A program made the translations under genes and the position numbers. A DNA stretch of 63,828 bases, from NCBI GenBank assembly GCA_963599445.1, contig CAVBWZ010000014.1, positions 1-63,828 of the forward strand, in the 5' to 3' direction. Each line of letters opens with the position of its first letter. Position 1 is the stretch's first letter. Origin of the DNA: UBA9732 sp963599445 (GTDB lineage Bacteria; Spirochaetota; Spirochaetia; Sphaerochaetales; Sphaerochaetaceae). Shown here in pieces: positions 7,261 through 16,735 of the stretch. Under the pieces are notes generated by a model, which worked only from the letters and a program-made list of their open reading frames with translations, was not told the origin of the DNA and did not search any database.

Positions 7261-8580
7261 ATGAGCAAGAAGAAAGGTTTTAGGACTGTAGTTGCAACGG
7301 TCATCGTCACACTTGTAATACTGGCGGCTCTTTCGTATGCCACACTCAAGTACATTGCACCGGCCTATCAGCTGAATCAGAACAAGATATATCAGGTCGC
7401 CGTCAAAGTGTTCCCTCTCATTTTGGGAATCACGCTCATAGCCATAGCATCGGTGCTTGCAAGCGGAAGCGATGAAGAGGACGAAGACGACAAGCTTCCT
7501 CCGAACTCCTACGATGCATCGCTCTTCGACGAGCCAAAGGACGACCCAACATCCAAGGCCGATGTCTCTGAGCCTGCAACGGACAACGAGCCATCAGAGC
7601 CAGGCGATCAGGAAGATGAGCCGTTCGTATCCGTATTCGAAACCTATTCCAACGACGAAGAGAATGCTTCCGAGAACGTAGAAGCTACGGCAGAGGATGC
7701 AGCTGGTGAAACGACTCCAGAAGAAACAGAGGAGACATCCGAGGAAACACCTGCGGAGGCAGATGAAACCGAGGATGCTGAGGAAGTCGAGGAAACTTCA
7801 GAACCTGAGACAGCAGAAGCAGAAACGGAGGCTGAAGAAGAGAAAGTCGAAGAACAGCCAAAGGAAGACTTCAACAAACCTCTCATCGATGCAATCAAGG
7901 CACTGTCAGACAAGATAGACGACTTCGCTGCAGCTGTGGTGTACGGAACGGAAGACAACGACGAAGACGAAGATGACGAAGAGTACTACGATGGAGAGGA
8001 AGAGGAGGATCCAATCTACGAGGGACTCGACAGAATAGAGGCACAGCTTGAAAAGCTTACTCAGACGATCTCCCAGATGTCCGAGAACCTCCTCCATGGA
8101 AGCCTTGTCGTTGCGCCACAACCTGCCGCACCTGCAGAGCAATCCCAGCCGGAAGAAGCTGAAGAGGCTGTCGAAGAAACGGTGGAAACGATACCTGAAC
8201 CTGCAGCTCCAGCAACACCTATCGAACCGGTGCAGCCTGTAGTGGTTTCGAACGACGACTCTGGAAACATGCTCTACAGAAGCTACGAAGGAAGCGATGC
8301 AAAGCAGAAGGCCATGGCTGAGTACGACAGCGCAAAGGAGTTTGGCTATGACCTTACAATTGCACTCGTAGACCTCTCGCTTTCACAGGTAGCCCTTGCA
8401 CTTGGAGAGATAGGAGACTTCGTTGACGTTGAAGGCAAAACACTTGCAATCATACCTTTTGCAGACGAAGAGGAAGCCAAGGCCGAGCTTGACAAGCTTG
8501 AAGCTACATATAAGTCCAACACCTACACGGCAGGAAGCGACATGGACTTCGATGAGCTTGCAAACGGAATCGTGGAATAA
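7261..8580 (+). CDS. Acidic membrane-anchored protein with a possible degenerate GGDEF-like C-terminus
   Basis: A 439-residue protein of unknown function. The start follows GGGAGG with a 6-base spacer. Two hydrophobic segments (about 10-30 and 50-70) are followed by roughly 250 residues dominated by Glu, Asp, Ala, Pro and Thr, which must be disordered. Short coiled-coil-like blocks (FNKPLIDAIKALSDKIDDF and DRIEAQLEKLTQTISQM) interrupt it. The last 100 residues look folded. Their order, YDLTIALVDLS then GKTLAIIPFADEEEAKAELDKL, resembles the edges of a GGDEF domain without its catalytic loop. That is inference only. A role as an envelope-linked scaffold or sensor would fit, but nothing proves it. 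Confidence 0.6.
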   Translation: MSKKKGFRTVVATVIVTLVILAALSYATLKYIAPAYQLNQNKIYQVAVKVFPLILGITLIAIASVLASGSDEEDEDDKLPPNSYDASLFDEPKDDPTSKADVSEPATDNEPSEPGDQEDEPFVSVFETYSNDEENASENVEATAEDAAGETTPEETEETSEETPAEADETEDAEEVEETSEPETAEAETEAEEEKVEEQPKEDFNKPLIDAIKALSDKIDDFAAAVVYGTEDNDEDEDDEEYYDGEEEEDPIYEGLDRIEAQLEKLTQTISQMSENLLHGSLVVAPQPAAPAEQSQPEEAEEAVEETVETIPEPAAPATPIEPVQPVVVSNDDSGNMLYRSYEGSDAKQKAMAEYDSAKEFGYDLTIALVDLSLSQVALALGEIGDFVDVEGKTLAIIPFADEEEAKAELDKLEATYKSNTYTAGSDMDFDELANGIVE

Positions 8581-8600
8581 AACTGAAGAAGAACCAAGAT

Positions 8601-8634
8601 AACAACCCTGAAAGGAGAATCAGTCAGGGTTGTT
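8601..8634. terminator. Inverted repeat between convergent genes, probable bidirectional terminator
   Basis: AACAACCCTGA (8601-8611) pairs perfectly with TCAGGGTTGTT (8624-8634) across a 12-base loop, at the convergent ends of the 7261 gene and rnz. It overlaps the rnz stop codon. There is no long T-tract on either side, so efficiency is uncertain. Confidence 0.5.
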
Positions 8635-9543
8635 GAGTTCAAAGGAATAGCGGTCTCTGCAAAGAACCGTGTTCTCGAAGATCTCACGGGCTTCGTCCTT
8701 GAGAAGATTCAATTCCTTATCGGTGTATCTGGGGCTGTAATGGATCAGCCCCAGTTTTTTTACACCCGCATTCAAGGCAATGGTTGCGGCCTGAGAGCTA
8801 GTCATATGCTTCTTCTCGTATGCATCCTGAGCCAGATCCCTAGTGAACATACCCTCGCATAGAAGAAGGTCTGCATTCTTCACATGGTCGGCGATGTATC
8901 CCAAGTACATCGTATCGGTGACATAGGCGAACTTCACGCCCCTTCTAGGACTGCCAAGGACCTGCGACGGCTCAACGATTCTGCCATCGTCAAGTTCCAC
9001 GGACATCCCTCTTTGGAGCTGCCCCCACATTGGGCCGCACGGAACTCCAAGGGCCTTTGCATTGTCTACGCTGAACTCCCCTGCCCTGTCCTTCTCTGTA
9101 AGAACATAGCCAAAGCACGGCTTTGTATGAAGCAGAGGGACGGCTTCGACAGTGAAGTCCTCGTCGTCTATTATCAGACCCGGCTTTACAGGAACGAATC
9201 GTATCTCATAGTTTATGTACATATCGAGGATTCGCCTGTTCGCATCGATGTATTCCTTCAACATGTCTGGACCATAGATATAGAGAGGCTCGGTCCTATC
9301 GACCTGGGACGACAGCATGAGAAGACCTGGAAGTCCGGTTACATGGTCGGCATGCATATGGCTTATGAATATGCGGTTGATGCGCTTCCAATGGAGATTC
9401 AGCATCTTAAGGGACACCTGAGTGCCCTCTCCACAGTCGAAGAGCATAAGCTCTCCGTTTCTTCTGACCATTGCAGATGTAAGGAACCTCCCCGGAAGGG
9501 GCTGCATTCCGCTTGTACCAAGTACGAAAACTTCCAAACTCAT
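8620..9543 (-). CDS. rnz: Ribonuclease Z (tRNA 3' endonuclease)
   Basis: A 307-residue metallo-beta-lactamase-fold enzyme that cuts the 3' trailer of pre-tRNAs lacking CCA, leaving an end for CCA addition. The zinc motif HMHADH is at residues 62-67, and LGTSGMQPLP at the N-terminus is the usual RNase Z entry motif. Further metal ligands fit LLHTKPCFGY, YVTDTMYL (Asp) and GLIHYSPRY (His). The length is standard for the short bacterial form. Both tRNA genes in the window lack CCA, which fits its role. A TGA-TAGTAT extended -10 lies seven bases before the ATG, so the mRNA may be leaderless. Confidence 0.95.
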   Translation of the reverse strand: MSLEVFVLGTSGMQPLPGRFLTSAMVRRNGELMLFDCGEGTQVSLKMLNLHWKRINRIFISHMHADHVTGLPGLLMLSSQVDRTEPLYIYGPDMLKEYIDANRRILDMYINYEIRFVPVKPGLIIDDEDFTVEAVPLLHTKPCFGYVLTEKDRAGEFSVDNAKALGVPCGPMWGQLQRGMSVELDDGRIVEPSQVLGSPRRGVKFAYVTDTMYLGYIADHVKNADLLLCEGMFTRDLAQDAYEKKHMTSSQAATIALNAGVKKLGLIHYSPRYTDKELNLLKDEAREIFENTVLCRDRYSFELNNPD

Positions 9544-9550
9544 GGCCTCA

Positions 9551-9559
9551 ATACTATCA
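9551..9559 (-). promoter_or_regulatory. Extended -10 of rnz, predicted leaderless
   Basis: Minus-strand TGA-TAGTAT ends seven bases before the rnz ATG. A GAGG lies only two bases before the ATG, too close to act well as a Shine-Dalgarno. Confidence 0.35.
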
Positions 9560-9562
9560 GTT

Positions 9563-10768
9563 TTACAAAGAGGTGAAAAGGCGCATAGGCGTTATGCGGC
9601 GCGTCTTTCCCAATGCAATCCAGACCGATGCCGCAGAAAGGACCATAAGACATACGGATATGAGAAGCACGGACCTCCACGGAATGTCCACGACGAAATC
9701 CAAAAGATAGAACGAAAGGCTTTGAAGCCCTTTGTTAGACAGTGCGCTTAGGACAGGTCCAAGCCCATACCCAATTCCAATGCCCAAGCCTATACCAAGC
9801 ACTATGCCTGCGATCGTCACAGAGCTCACGCTTATGAAAGCAGACAGCCGTACCTGTGAGTCGGACATTCCAATGAGCTTTGCAATTGAGATAGGCTTCA
9901 TGTCGTCCTGTATCATCTGCTGGGCTACGGACGATGTATAGAAGGCGGCGACCACTATCACGATCAAAAGGATTATGAGGATCATCTGCTTGCTTGTGAC
10001 GAAGTTGTTGTATACCGATACATTGTGTTCGTCCCAAGTCGTGACCTCCCTCAAGGAAAGCCCTTCGTTCTCTGCAAGAAGGCTGGCTATCACATCGTCA
10101 AGGCGCTCGATGTAGTCGTCCTCTACGATGACTTCAATGCTCGACGAAGAAGTCGAAGTGAAAAGCGTCTGTGCGTATGCCTTGTCCACAAAGGAGATCA
10201 TCGAATCAAGCTGGTCATAGCCACTATGGAATATGGACTCAACCCTAACAAGGACAGGCCTTGGAGATCTGGAGGCTTCGTCAGGGACGATCATGAGTGC
10301 AACCCTGTCCCCTATGGAGACGCCAAGCTTGGAAGCCGTGGCACGGCTTAGTGCCATGCCCTTCAGGTTGGAAGGCTCAAGCTCCATGGTCTCGAATGAC
10401 ACCTGCGAAAGACGGCTTTCGTTGAAGTAGTCCTCTGATACGCCCTTCACGAGCAAAGATGATGTAGAACTTGAAGAATAGACCAAAGCATAGCCGGATA
10501 CAACGGAATCGGCATGAAGAACCATCGAATCGTCCCAGACCAAGCCATCGTTTGAGACACCTTGGATCTGTATATGTCCGTCTGAGAGGTATATGTACTT
10601 GTTGGTTATTCCGGCGATCATGCTCTCAGAGAAGATGAGGGCGCATACAAGAGGGGCCATGACAAGGGCTATGAGGATGAGACATCCAAGGAGTCTGCCT
10701 TTCTTGAATATTCTCTTTGCACTCCAGAACTTGACAAACGGATTCACGACGTACTCCCGTTCATACAT
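9563..10768 (-). CDS. ABC transporter permease, LolC/E-MacB (FtsX-like) type, second subunit
   Basis: A 401-residue permease with an N-terminal TM helix (about 25-45), a large extracytoplasmic domain (about 50-260) and three C-terminal TM helices. This is the FtsX/LolE topology. With the ATPase and permease genes upstream it forms a LolCDE-like set that would extract lipoproteins from the inner membrane or move another envelope substrate. The ATG at 10768 overlaps the end of the ATPase gene by 8 bases, a coupled arrangement. An in-frame ATG at 10801 preceded by AGGAACC is an alternative start. Confidence 0.8.
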   Translation of the reverse strand: MYEREYVVNPFVKFWSAKRIFKKGRLLGCLILIALVMAPLVCALIFSESMIAGITNKYIYLSDGHIQIQGVSNDGLVWDDSMVLHADSVVSGYALVYSSSSTSSLLVKGVSEDYFNESRLSQVSFETMELEPSNLKGMALSRATASKLGVSIGDRVALMIVPDEASRSPRPVLVRVESIFHSGYDQLDSMISFVDKAYAQTLFTSTSSSSIEVIVEDDYIERLDDVIASLLAENEGLSLREVTTWDEHNVSVYNNFVTSKQMILIILLIVIVVAAFYTSSVAQQMIQDDMKPISIAKLIGMSDSQVRLSAFISVSSVTIAGIVLGIGLGIGIGYGLGPVLSALSNKGLQSLSFYLLDFVVDIPWRSVLLISVCLMVLSAASVWIALGKTRRITPMRLFTSL

Positions 10769-11489
10769 CCAAGCCAAGACCTTTTTCAAGGTTAAGGGCA
10801 TGGTTCCTGAGAAGATAGACGTTGTCGCATCTATATGCGAAGTCGTTGTTGTGAGTCACAAGAAGAAGGCTCCTGCCCTCCTCTTTGGCAAGGTCCAGAA
10901 GAAGGCGTTCCACATCCTGTGCATTCTCTTCATCCAAGGCGCCGGTAGGCTCGTCCGCCATTATGACATCGGGCTCGTTCATAAGGGCCCTGCATATCGC
11001 GATGCGCTGCTTCTCTCCTCCTGAAAGCTGGCTTGGAAGATGATGGACCCTGTCTCCAAGGCCAAGCCGTTCCAAAAGGGATAGGGCCCTAGGTCTGCAA
11101 TCCCTTGGGCTCTTTCCTGCTATCATGGCAGGAGCCATCACGTTCTCCAAGGCTGTGAAATCCTCAAGAAGAAGGTTGGCTTGGAAAATGAAGCCAATAT
11201 GGAGGTTCCTAAGAGAGGATTTCCTTTTGTCATCAAGGGTTGCAAAATCAACTCCATTGCAGATCACCTTTCCTGACGTTGGACTGTCCAATCCACCTGC
11301 AATATGAAGGAGCGTACTCTTGCCGCTTCCACTCTTTCCAATTATGGCCGTTGACTGACCACGCTCGATGCAAAGGTCAACACCTTCAAGAATGGTTATC
11401 TCTCCCTCTCCTTCCTGAGCGGCCTTGAAACGCTTGGTTATACCAAGAAGCTGGATTGGCCTATCGATCATGTCATCAGTATGATTCAT
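10761..11489 (-). CDS. lolD: ABC transporter ATPase, LolD type
   Basis: A 242-residue ABC ATPase. Walker A GKSGSGKST, Q-loop FIFQANLLLEDFTALENVM, signature LSGGEKQR, Walker B VIMADEPTGALD and the switch His in VTHNNDFA are all intact, so it should hydrolyse ATP. The LLEDFTALENV region is typical of the LolD/MacB subgroup. It sits between two FtsX-like permease genes and overlaps both (14 bases upstream, 8 downstream), so the three are one operon. GGAGG lies nine bases before the ATG. Confidence 0.88.
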   Translation of the reverse strand: MNHTDDMIDRPIQLLGITKRFKAAQEGEGEITILEGVDLCIERGQSTAIIGKSGSGKSTLLHIAGGLDSPTSGKVICNGVDFATLDDKRKSSLRNLHIGFIFQANLLLEDFTALENVMAPAMIAGKSPRDCRPRALSLLERLGLGDRVHHLPSQLSGGEKQRIAICRALMNEPDVIMADEPTGALDEENAQDVERLLLDLAKEEGRSLLLVTHNNDFAYRCDNVYLLRNHALNLEKGLGLDV

Positions 11490-12693
11490 TGAGTATCACC
11501 TCCATGATTTCATGCCTGTACGTCCTTCTGCATCCCATATAGGTGAAGACCACAGCAAGGATGAATACGAATCCGCATGAAAGCGTTATCTCCAAAGGAG
11601 ATGTATTTGTCTGGAACTGCAGGAGTCCAAGGACGGTCGCGCTACCGGTGAAGAACCTCGCCACGGTGTCTGCAAAATCCAAGAGAACTTGTAGGTTGTC
11701 CACTGCAAGGACTCCAAGGAAGACTCCAAGGACCTCCCCTATGAGACACACAAGAACTCCCTGCAGCACGAATATGGAATTGACGGTAGCTCTGGTACAC
11801 CCTAGAGCTCTAAGCATGGCACCTTCATGCTGTCTGTTTCTCAAAAGCCTTCTCGTGCTGTTCTTGAGGTTCACGCATATTATCAGGAACATGAACGCAA
11901 GGAATATGTACATGAGGGTCTTCTCCAGCATGAGAGCGGAATACAAGGCCCTGTTGTACTCCTTCCAAGTGGTAGCCTTGGAGCCAGGGGAAAGCTCCGC
12001 TATATGCGAAGCTACGAGTTCGGGAACCTGCGTGTATGTGCCAATCCTGACCGATGACTCACCCATCAACGAAAGAAGCCACTGATAGTCCACAAAGATC
12101 GTACTTGAGCTGAACTCCGTCATAGATGAACCAAAAAGCGCACTTATAGGCATCTTCGTGGAATAAGGAACGACCGTTGCAGTCCTTCCCGGCTTTAGGA
12201 ACGTCACCTCCACATCGTCTCCACTATGCAGGGAAAGGGCGTTCATCATGGTGTACGAAACGGCGACCCCTTCCATTCCAACAGGCTCTCCTGCAATGAA
12301 ATGAAGGCTTTGGGACATTCTTTCGTTGTAGTAGGCGTCGTTGCTGTAAGCCCTGACCCTTGTGCTCGTGCTCTTTCCGCTCGTCTTGTCAACGACAAGG
12401 GCATACGTCTCTATGTATTCGAACGCAAAATCGACACCTGGGATTTCAGAGATGTCATCCAATCCAAGGGCCAATCCATCGGCTTCATCCAAAACAGGCT
12501 CAACGGAGACATCGAACGACTCCAAAGCCCTAAGCTGATCCAGCTGCGCAGTCTGAAGGCCGTTCATCACGGACGAAATGACTAGAAGCGCGGCAAGACC
12601 CAAGGCAATGCCAAGAACAATGACAACACTTGAGGTCCTTTGCCCCTTGCCCTTGGAGAATGCATATCTCAAAGCCGTCCTCAAAACGAACAT
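11476..12693 (-). CDS. ABC transporter permease, LolC/E type, first subunit
   Basis: A 405-residue permease with the LolC/E topology. It has the N-terminal LRTALRYAFSKGKGQRTS cytoplasmic motif, a TM at about 22-42, a long periplasmic region and three C-terminal TMs. The first two subunits differ enough from each other to suggest a heterodimer, as in LolCE. ATG at 12693 is preferred over TTG at 12696 because GAGG lies six bases upstream. It follows the secreted protein at 12710 closely and overlaps lolD. Confidence 0.82.
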   Translation of the reverse strand: MFVLRTALRYAFSKGKGQRTSSVVIVLGIALGLAALLVISSVMNGLQTAQLDQLRALESFDVSVEPVLDEADGLALGLDDISEIPGVDFAFEYIETYALVVDKTSGKSTSTRVRAYSNDAYYNERMSQSLHFIAGEPVGMEGVAVSYTMMNALSLHSGDDVEVTFLKPGRTATVVPYSTKMPISALFGSSMTEFSSSTIFVDYQWLLSLMGESSVRIGTYTQVPELVASHIAELSPGSKATTWKEYNRALYSALMLEKTLMYIFLAFMFLIICVNLKNSTRRLLRNRQHEGAMLRALGCTRATVNSIFVLQGVLVCLIGEVLGVFLGVLAVDNLQVLLDFADTVARFFTGSATVLGLLQFQTNTSPLEITLSCGFVFILAVVFTYMGCRRTYRHEIMEVILNESY

Positions 12694-12709
12694 CAAAAAC
12701 CTCGAACCC

Positions 12710-13483
12710 TCAAAGGTATTCTATCCTATCGACCCTTCTGTTGTCTTCCCTGTAATGGACATCGGCAACCGGTCTTCCAGAATCGAACAACGTCCTGACC
12801 ATTCCAGCTCCGTCCTTTCCATAGACGGTCCTTGAAGAGATCGTCCCACCGGCATCGAACTCATCCAATGAGGAAAGCACGCCATCTTCATACACACCAA
12901 GGGAATAGCTCCCATCTTCCAAGGTCGTCCTAACCCCAACCAAGACATCCTCTTCATACAAGTACTCCACTGTCGAACCAAGACCGATCTCCTTGAGAAG
13001 AATCCCTTCCCTTGAATACTCGTATGTGACATCCCCATCGACGATTACGATGTTCCCATCCTCGTTGGTATCATAGTTTTTGGAAAGCAGCTGCGCCAAG
13101 GAGGAAGTGTCTATCATTCGCCCATCCTGGACTACAAAGGAATCCTCGGTATAGGTAAGAACACCATCCCTCTTGACCGCAATAAGCTCGTTTCCATAAG
13201 GACTTCTTAGGAAGAACACGGTATGGGACTCTCCAGACGAAGAATCCACAGTAGTGCACATGACAAGCCTACCGTCTATGTACTGATAGGTTGTCGTAGT
13301 CTCCTCTCCGTTCCTTGAGCTTGTCTCCTTGACGAGATATCCATCCTCATACTCAAAGGTAATGGTCTCGCCAGGGTATTCCTTGACCACGACATCCCTT
13401 GAGTCTGCTGCAGAGACTGGAAAATGCGAAGCAAAGAGGAATACCGTTGCGAATGCAAATGCAAGGTACGAGGAACGTCTCAT
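12710..13483 (-). CDS. Secreted protein with YD-like beta repeats, unknown function
   Basis: A 257-residue protein with a clear signal peptide (MRRSSYLAFAFATVFLFASH, probable cleavage near PVSA-A). The mature part repeats short strands of the form Y-x-DGRL / YEDGVL / EYSREGILLKE, like the toxin-wall YD/RHS or MORN-like antiparallel sheets, so it is probably an extracytoplasmic beta-rich protein. I cannot name a family. It lies between ftsY and the Lol-like operon, five bases from the ftsY stop and 17 from the permease, so it may be an envelope component exported with that system. Confidence 0.6.
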   Translation of the reverse strand: MRRSSYLAFAFATVFLFASHFPVSAADSRDVVVKEYPGETITFEYEDGYLVKETSSRNGEETTTTYQYIDGRLVMCTTVDSSSGESHTVFFLRSPYGNELIAVKRDGVLTYTEDSFVVQDGRMIDTSSLAQLLSKNYDTNEDGNIVIVDGDVTYEYSREGILLKEIGLGSTVEYLYEEDVLVGVRTTLEDGSYSLGVYEDGVLSSLDEFDAGGTISSRTVYGKDGAGMVRTLFDSGRPVADVHYREDNRRVDRIEYL

Positions 13484-13487
13484 CTAT

Positions 13488-14342
13488 CTACTTGTCCAGA
13501 CCTGCAAGGCCTGTGAGGAATTCGTCCTTGTCGAACACATGGATGTCCTCGTAGTGCTCTCCGGTTCCCACGAATGCGATTGGAATGCCTATCTGGACCA
13601 ATGCACCTGCCTTGGATGCGGAGTCGTACTTGGTGAGGATGAGGGCGTCAAGACCAACCGCATCGTTGAATATCTGGGCCTGGCTTATGGAGTTCTGCCC
13701 CGTAGTGGCATCCACGACGAGGATCTTCTTGTAGCAATCGGGCTCTATGCGGTTCCTGATTATCTTGTCTATCTTCTGGAGCTCCTTTACGAGGTTCTCC
13801 TTGTTGTGCATCCTTCCAGCGGTATCGCACAGGATAAGGTCGTCGCCTTTGGCCAAAGCGCTGGATATTGCATCATAGACGACGGCACCAGGGTCGCTTC
13901 CGTTCTCCTGCCTTACAATTCTTGTCCCCGTCCTTTGGGCGTGAAGGTCAAGCTGGTCTATAGCCGCAGCCCTGAACGTATCGGCCGCCGCCATCACGAC
14001 CTTATAGCCCTCCTTTCCATAGTACGAAGCCATCTTTGCAATGGAGGTCGTCTTTCCAACTCCGTTGACTCCAAGTATGAGATAGACGTTGAGCTTGCCC
14101 TTCTTGGGGACAAGTTCAGTACTGCTGACCTTGTCGCCAAGGAGCTCCTTGACGATACCAAGGAACTCCTCCTGCGTCTGGGGCTTGCGCTCCTTGACTT
14201 CATCGCTTATCAACATGGCGTTCTTTGCACCAAAATCGCCCTCTATGAGAAGATCCTCAAGGTCTTCGAAGAACTGGGAATCCAGTGTCTTCTTGAATCC
14301 AAAGAGTGCCTTGAGCTTTGCTCCCAATCCAAATTTGAACAT
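13488..14342 (-). CDS. ftsY: Signal recognition particle receptor FtsY
   Basis: A 284-residue SRP GTPase that docks SRP-ribosome complexes at the membrane. It has only the N and G domains, without the long acidic A domain of E. coli. GTPase motifs are GVNGVGKTT (91-99), AADTFRAAAIDQL, LCDTAGRMHNKENL and LTKYDSASKAG. A Shine-Dalgarno AAGGAG lies five bases before the ATG. Its partner gene ffh is in the same window at 49000. Confidence 0.96.
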   Translation of the reverse strand: MFKFGLGAKLKALFGFKKTLDSQFFEDLEDLLIEGDFGAKNAMLISDEVKERKPQTQEEFLGIVKELLGDKVSSTELVPKKGKLNVYLILGVNGVGKTTSIAKMASYYGKEGYKVVMAAADTFRAAAIDQLDLHAQRTGTRIVRQENGSDPGAVVYDAISSALAKGDDLILCDTAGRMHNKENLVKELQKIDKIIRNRIEPDCYKKILVVDATTGQNSISQAQIFNDAVGLDALILTKYDSASKAGALVQIGIPIAFVGTGEHYEDIHVFDKDEFLTGLAGLDK

Positions 14343-14352
14343 ATATTCTCCT

Positions 14353-15630
14353 TCAAGGTGAGATGTATTCAGAACATCTATAGTATTCTATAAGCTTTGC
14401 AGCCAAGTCGGTCAAGGACAGGACCAAAGCTCCGTCAAGGGCGATTCCTGCAATCTCGTACCATTGGCTTCCAGAACCGCCAAGAGAACCTGCAGCTATC
14501 CTGAGGCCAAAGATCAGAAGGCTTCGTGCAAACGAACCGTAGAAGTCATCACGAGCCTTCTCGTAAAGGCTCGTATCGTCCATCCACTGTGGCTTCAACT
14601 CCACGAACAGATTCCCAACCGGCTCTGCAAGGCTTATCGTCTTGTTCGCATATCCATCGGCCGAAAACCTAAGGACAAGTGGAATGGTGTATCCTTCGAC
14701 GACAAGCGGTGTGCTTCCAAGCAGCTGTCCTTCATAGTAGACGTTGGATGCAGGGTGTGAATCCACGTTCACCTGGCTGTATTCGGGGGCATTCAGGCTG
14801 GTCTCTATGGTGCAGACTTCGTTTTCAGGAATCACAGCCTTGAAACGCCGCACGCCATACCCCTGCTTGGATATCTCGAACGTATGCTCCCCTGATGCTA
14901 CAAGCATGTACCCATCCACCATGGAGACTGGATTGTCGTCTACAGACACCTGTGAACCTTGGGGGATTCCATTGAAACCCACCAAAGACACTGGGTACGG
15001 CATGAAGAACCTGGACAAAGAAAGGACGGCTCTGACTGGAAGGTCGTTGGACTGCTGGGATATGCTTTCGAAGCACAGCTCAAGCGAGTCATATGCCTTT
15101 CTATAGACGTAGATTGCAGTATGCCCAAACCCTCCAATGCTATCCAGCACAGGAACCACGAGCATATCCGCACCGGATAGGCTGCACACAAGCTGAAGCG
15201 AAAGGGTGTCCTTTTGAGAAACGACCCTTGCAATATCAAAGTCCTTGCCCAACGAACTTGGAACGCCAACATACCTGACAAGGAAGCCTTCATGAACATC
15301 GCCATCCGCCTCAGAGACTGCATTGGAAGGTTCACTTGCAACAGCCTCGTCATACGATGCACGAGCCTTCGCAACGGCATTCCCGTCTTCGCTTGAGTAT
15401 GCCTTGTCCAAAGCCTCTCCAAGAGTCTTGAGCTGCGAGATCCTATCATCGTTGGCCCAATCACGCACCACTGCGTCATCATACGGAACGGACTTGAAGA
15501 ACGCCTCCATATAAGACGACAATGCAGTGTTCTGGGGGATGACCAGGACGCTGTAGTCCTTTGCCCAAACCTGTGCAAGTGCGCACAGAGACAAGACAAG
15601 GACTACAAAAAGCGCAAAGGACCTCTTCAC
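14353..15630 (-). CDS. PEGA-domain envelope protein
   Basis: A 425-residue exported protein with a signal peptide ending near AQVWA-K. Residues about 265-360 contain two PEGA-like sheets: VSVDDNPVSMVDGYMLVASG with EISKQGY, then VNVDSHPASNVYYEGQLLG with LRFSADGYANKTISL. A hydrophobic segment near the C-terminus may anchor it. PEGA domains usually bind surface or periplasmic polymers; the ligand here is unknown. Translation starts with GTG immediately after the prfB stop codon, using an AGGAG inside the prfB end, so the two are coupled. Confidence 0.75.
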   Translation of the reverse strand: MKRSFALFVVLVLSLCALAQVWAKDYSVLVIPQNTALSSYMEAFFKSVPYDDAVVRDWANDDRISQLKTLGEALDKAYSSEDGNAVAKARASYDEAVASEPSNAVSEADGDVHEGFLVRYVGVPSSLGKDFDIARVVSQKDTLSLQLVCSLSGADMLVVPVLDSIGGFGHTAIYVYRKAYDSLELCFESISQQSNDLPVRAVLSLSRFFMPYPVSLVGFNGIPQGSQVSVDDNPVSMVDGYMLVASGEHTFEISKQGYGVRRFKAVIPENEVCTIETSLNAPEYSQVNVDSHPASNVYYEGQLLGSTPLVVEGYTIPLVLRFSADGYANKTISLAEPVGNLFVELKPQWMDDTSLYEKARDDFYGSFARSLLIFGLRIAAGSLGGSGSQWYEIAGIALDGALVLSLTDLAAKLIEYYRCSEYISP

Positions 15631-16735
15631 CTATTTCTCCTGATTCCACCTCAGGAAGGCTTCTATGAAGTTGTCTATGTCTCCGTCCATGACCGCCTGG
15701 ATGTTTCCGGTCTGCTCACCGGTCCTTGCATCCTTGACCATTGTGTACGGCTGGAACACATAGCTGCGTATCTGAGAGCCCCAGGATATGTCCTTCTTCT
15801 CAATGGCCTCGGCCTTGTGCTCCTCTGCAAGCTTCTCGCTGTAGTAGTCGTACAGACGGCTCTTGAGCATTTTGAAACACTTGTCCTTGTTCATTATCTG
15901 GGAGCGCTCGTTCTGGCACTGTACGACGATTCCAGTTGGATAGTGCGTTATACGAACAGCGGAATCGGTCTTGTTGACGTGCTGTCCACCTGCGCCGCCG
16001 GCCCTATAGGTGTCTATCCTTATGTCCTCTGGCTTTATCTCAATGTCTATGTTGTCGTCCACGACAGGCGATGCATACACGGACGAGAACGACGTGTGAC
16101 GTCTTGCATTGGAGTCGAATGGGGATATTCTGACAAGTCTGTGTACTCCGGCCTCCCCCTTGAGGTATCCAAAGGCATACGGGCCTGTCACCTGTATGGT
16201 TACGCTCTTGTAGCCGCCTTCGTCCTCCAGAGTGTCGAGGATCTCGGTCTTGAACTTGTGCCTTTCGCACCATCTGAGATACATCCTCATGAGCATGGAG
16301 GTCCAATCGCAGGCCTCCGTTCCTCCCGCTCCGGCATGGATTGTCAGGAACATGTCGCCTTTGTCGTACTTTCCGTTGAGGAGGGTCTTGAGTTTGAGAG
16401 GCTTGTACTCCGCCTCTATTTCGAGGATCTTTGCATCCACTTCCGCGGCGTACTCCTCGTTGCCGTCGTCCTCTTCCTCATATAGTTCTATGAGGTCGTA
16501 GACCTCGGCTATGTCGGACAGCAGTTTTTCAAAAGGATTTACAGTGTCCTTTATTGCGTTTATTTGGGAAAAGACAGAATCGGCTTTTTGCTTGTCGCCC
16601 CAGAAATCGGGTTCGAGTGTCTGCTTTTCAAGTTCAGCGAGTTTAGATTTCAACCCTTCCGGGTCAAAGTCCCCTCCAGATTGCTTGGGAGTCTTCGTTC
16701 AGCTGTTCAAGTAGAGCTCTGTTCTGAAGTGTCAT
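15631..16735 (-). CDS. prfB: Peptide chain release factor 2, with programmed +1 frameshift
   Basis: RF2 terminates translation at UGA/UAA. The gene is split: 23 codons from the ATG at 16735 end at an in-frame TGA (16666-16664). Skipping one base (T16666) joins them to the long frame, giving 367 residues. The slip site is the classical one, GGAGG-GGA-CTT-TGA-C, with an internal Shine-Dalgarno three bases before CTT. The specificity tripeptide SPF (RISPFDS) and the GGQ motif (RAGGAGGQHVNKTDSA) confirm RF2. Starting at the TTG at 16653 would lose the N-terminus. The start overlaps the end of the GH57-like gene by 29 bases. Confidence 0.96.

Noticed and set aside
16651..16653. TTG at 16653 as the prfB start
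   Set aside because: No Shine-Dalgarno, and the upstream 23 codons plus slip site match the RF2 N-terminus and frameshift signal.
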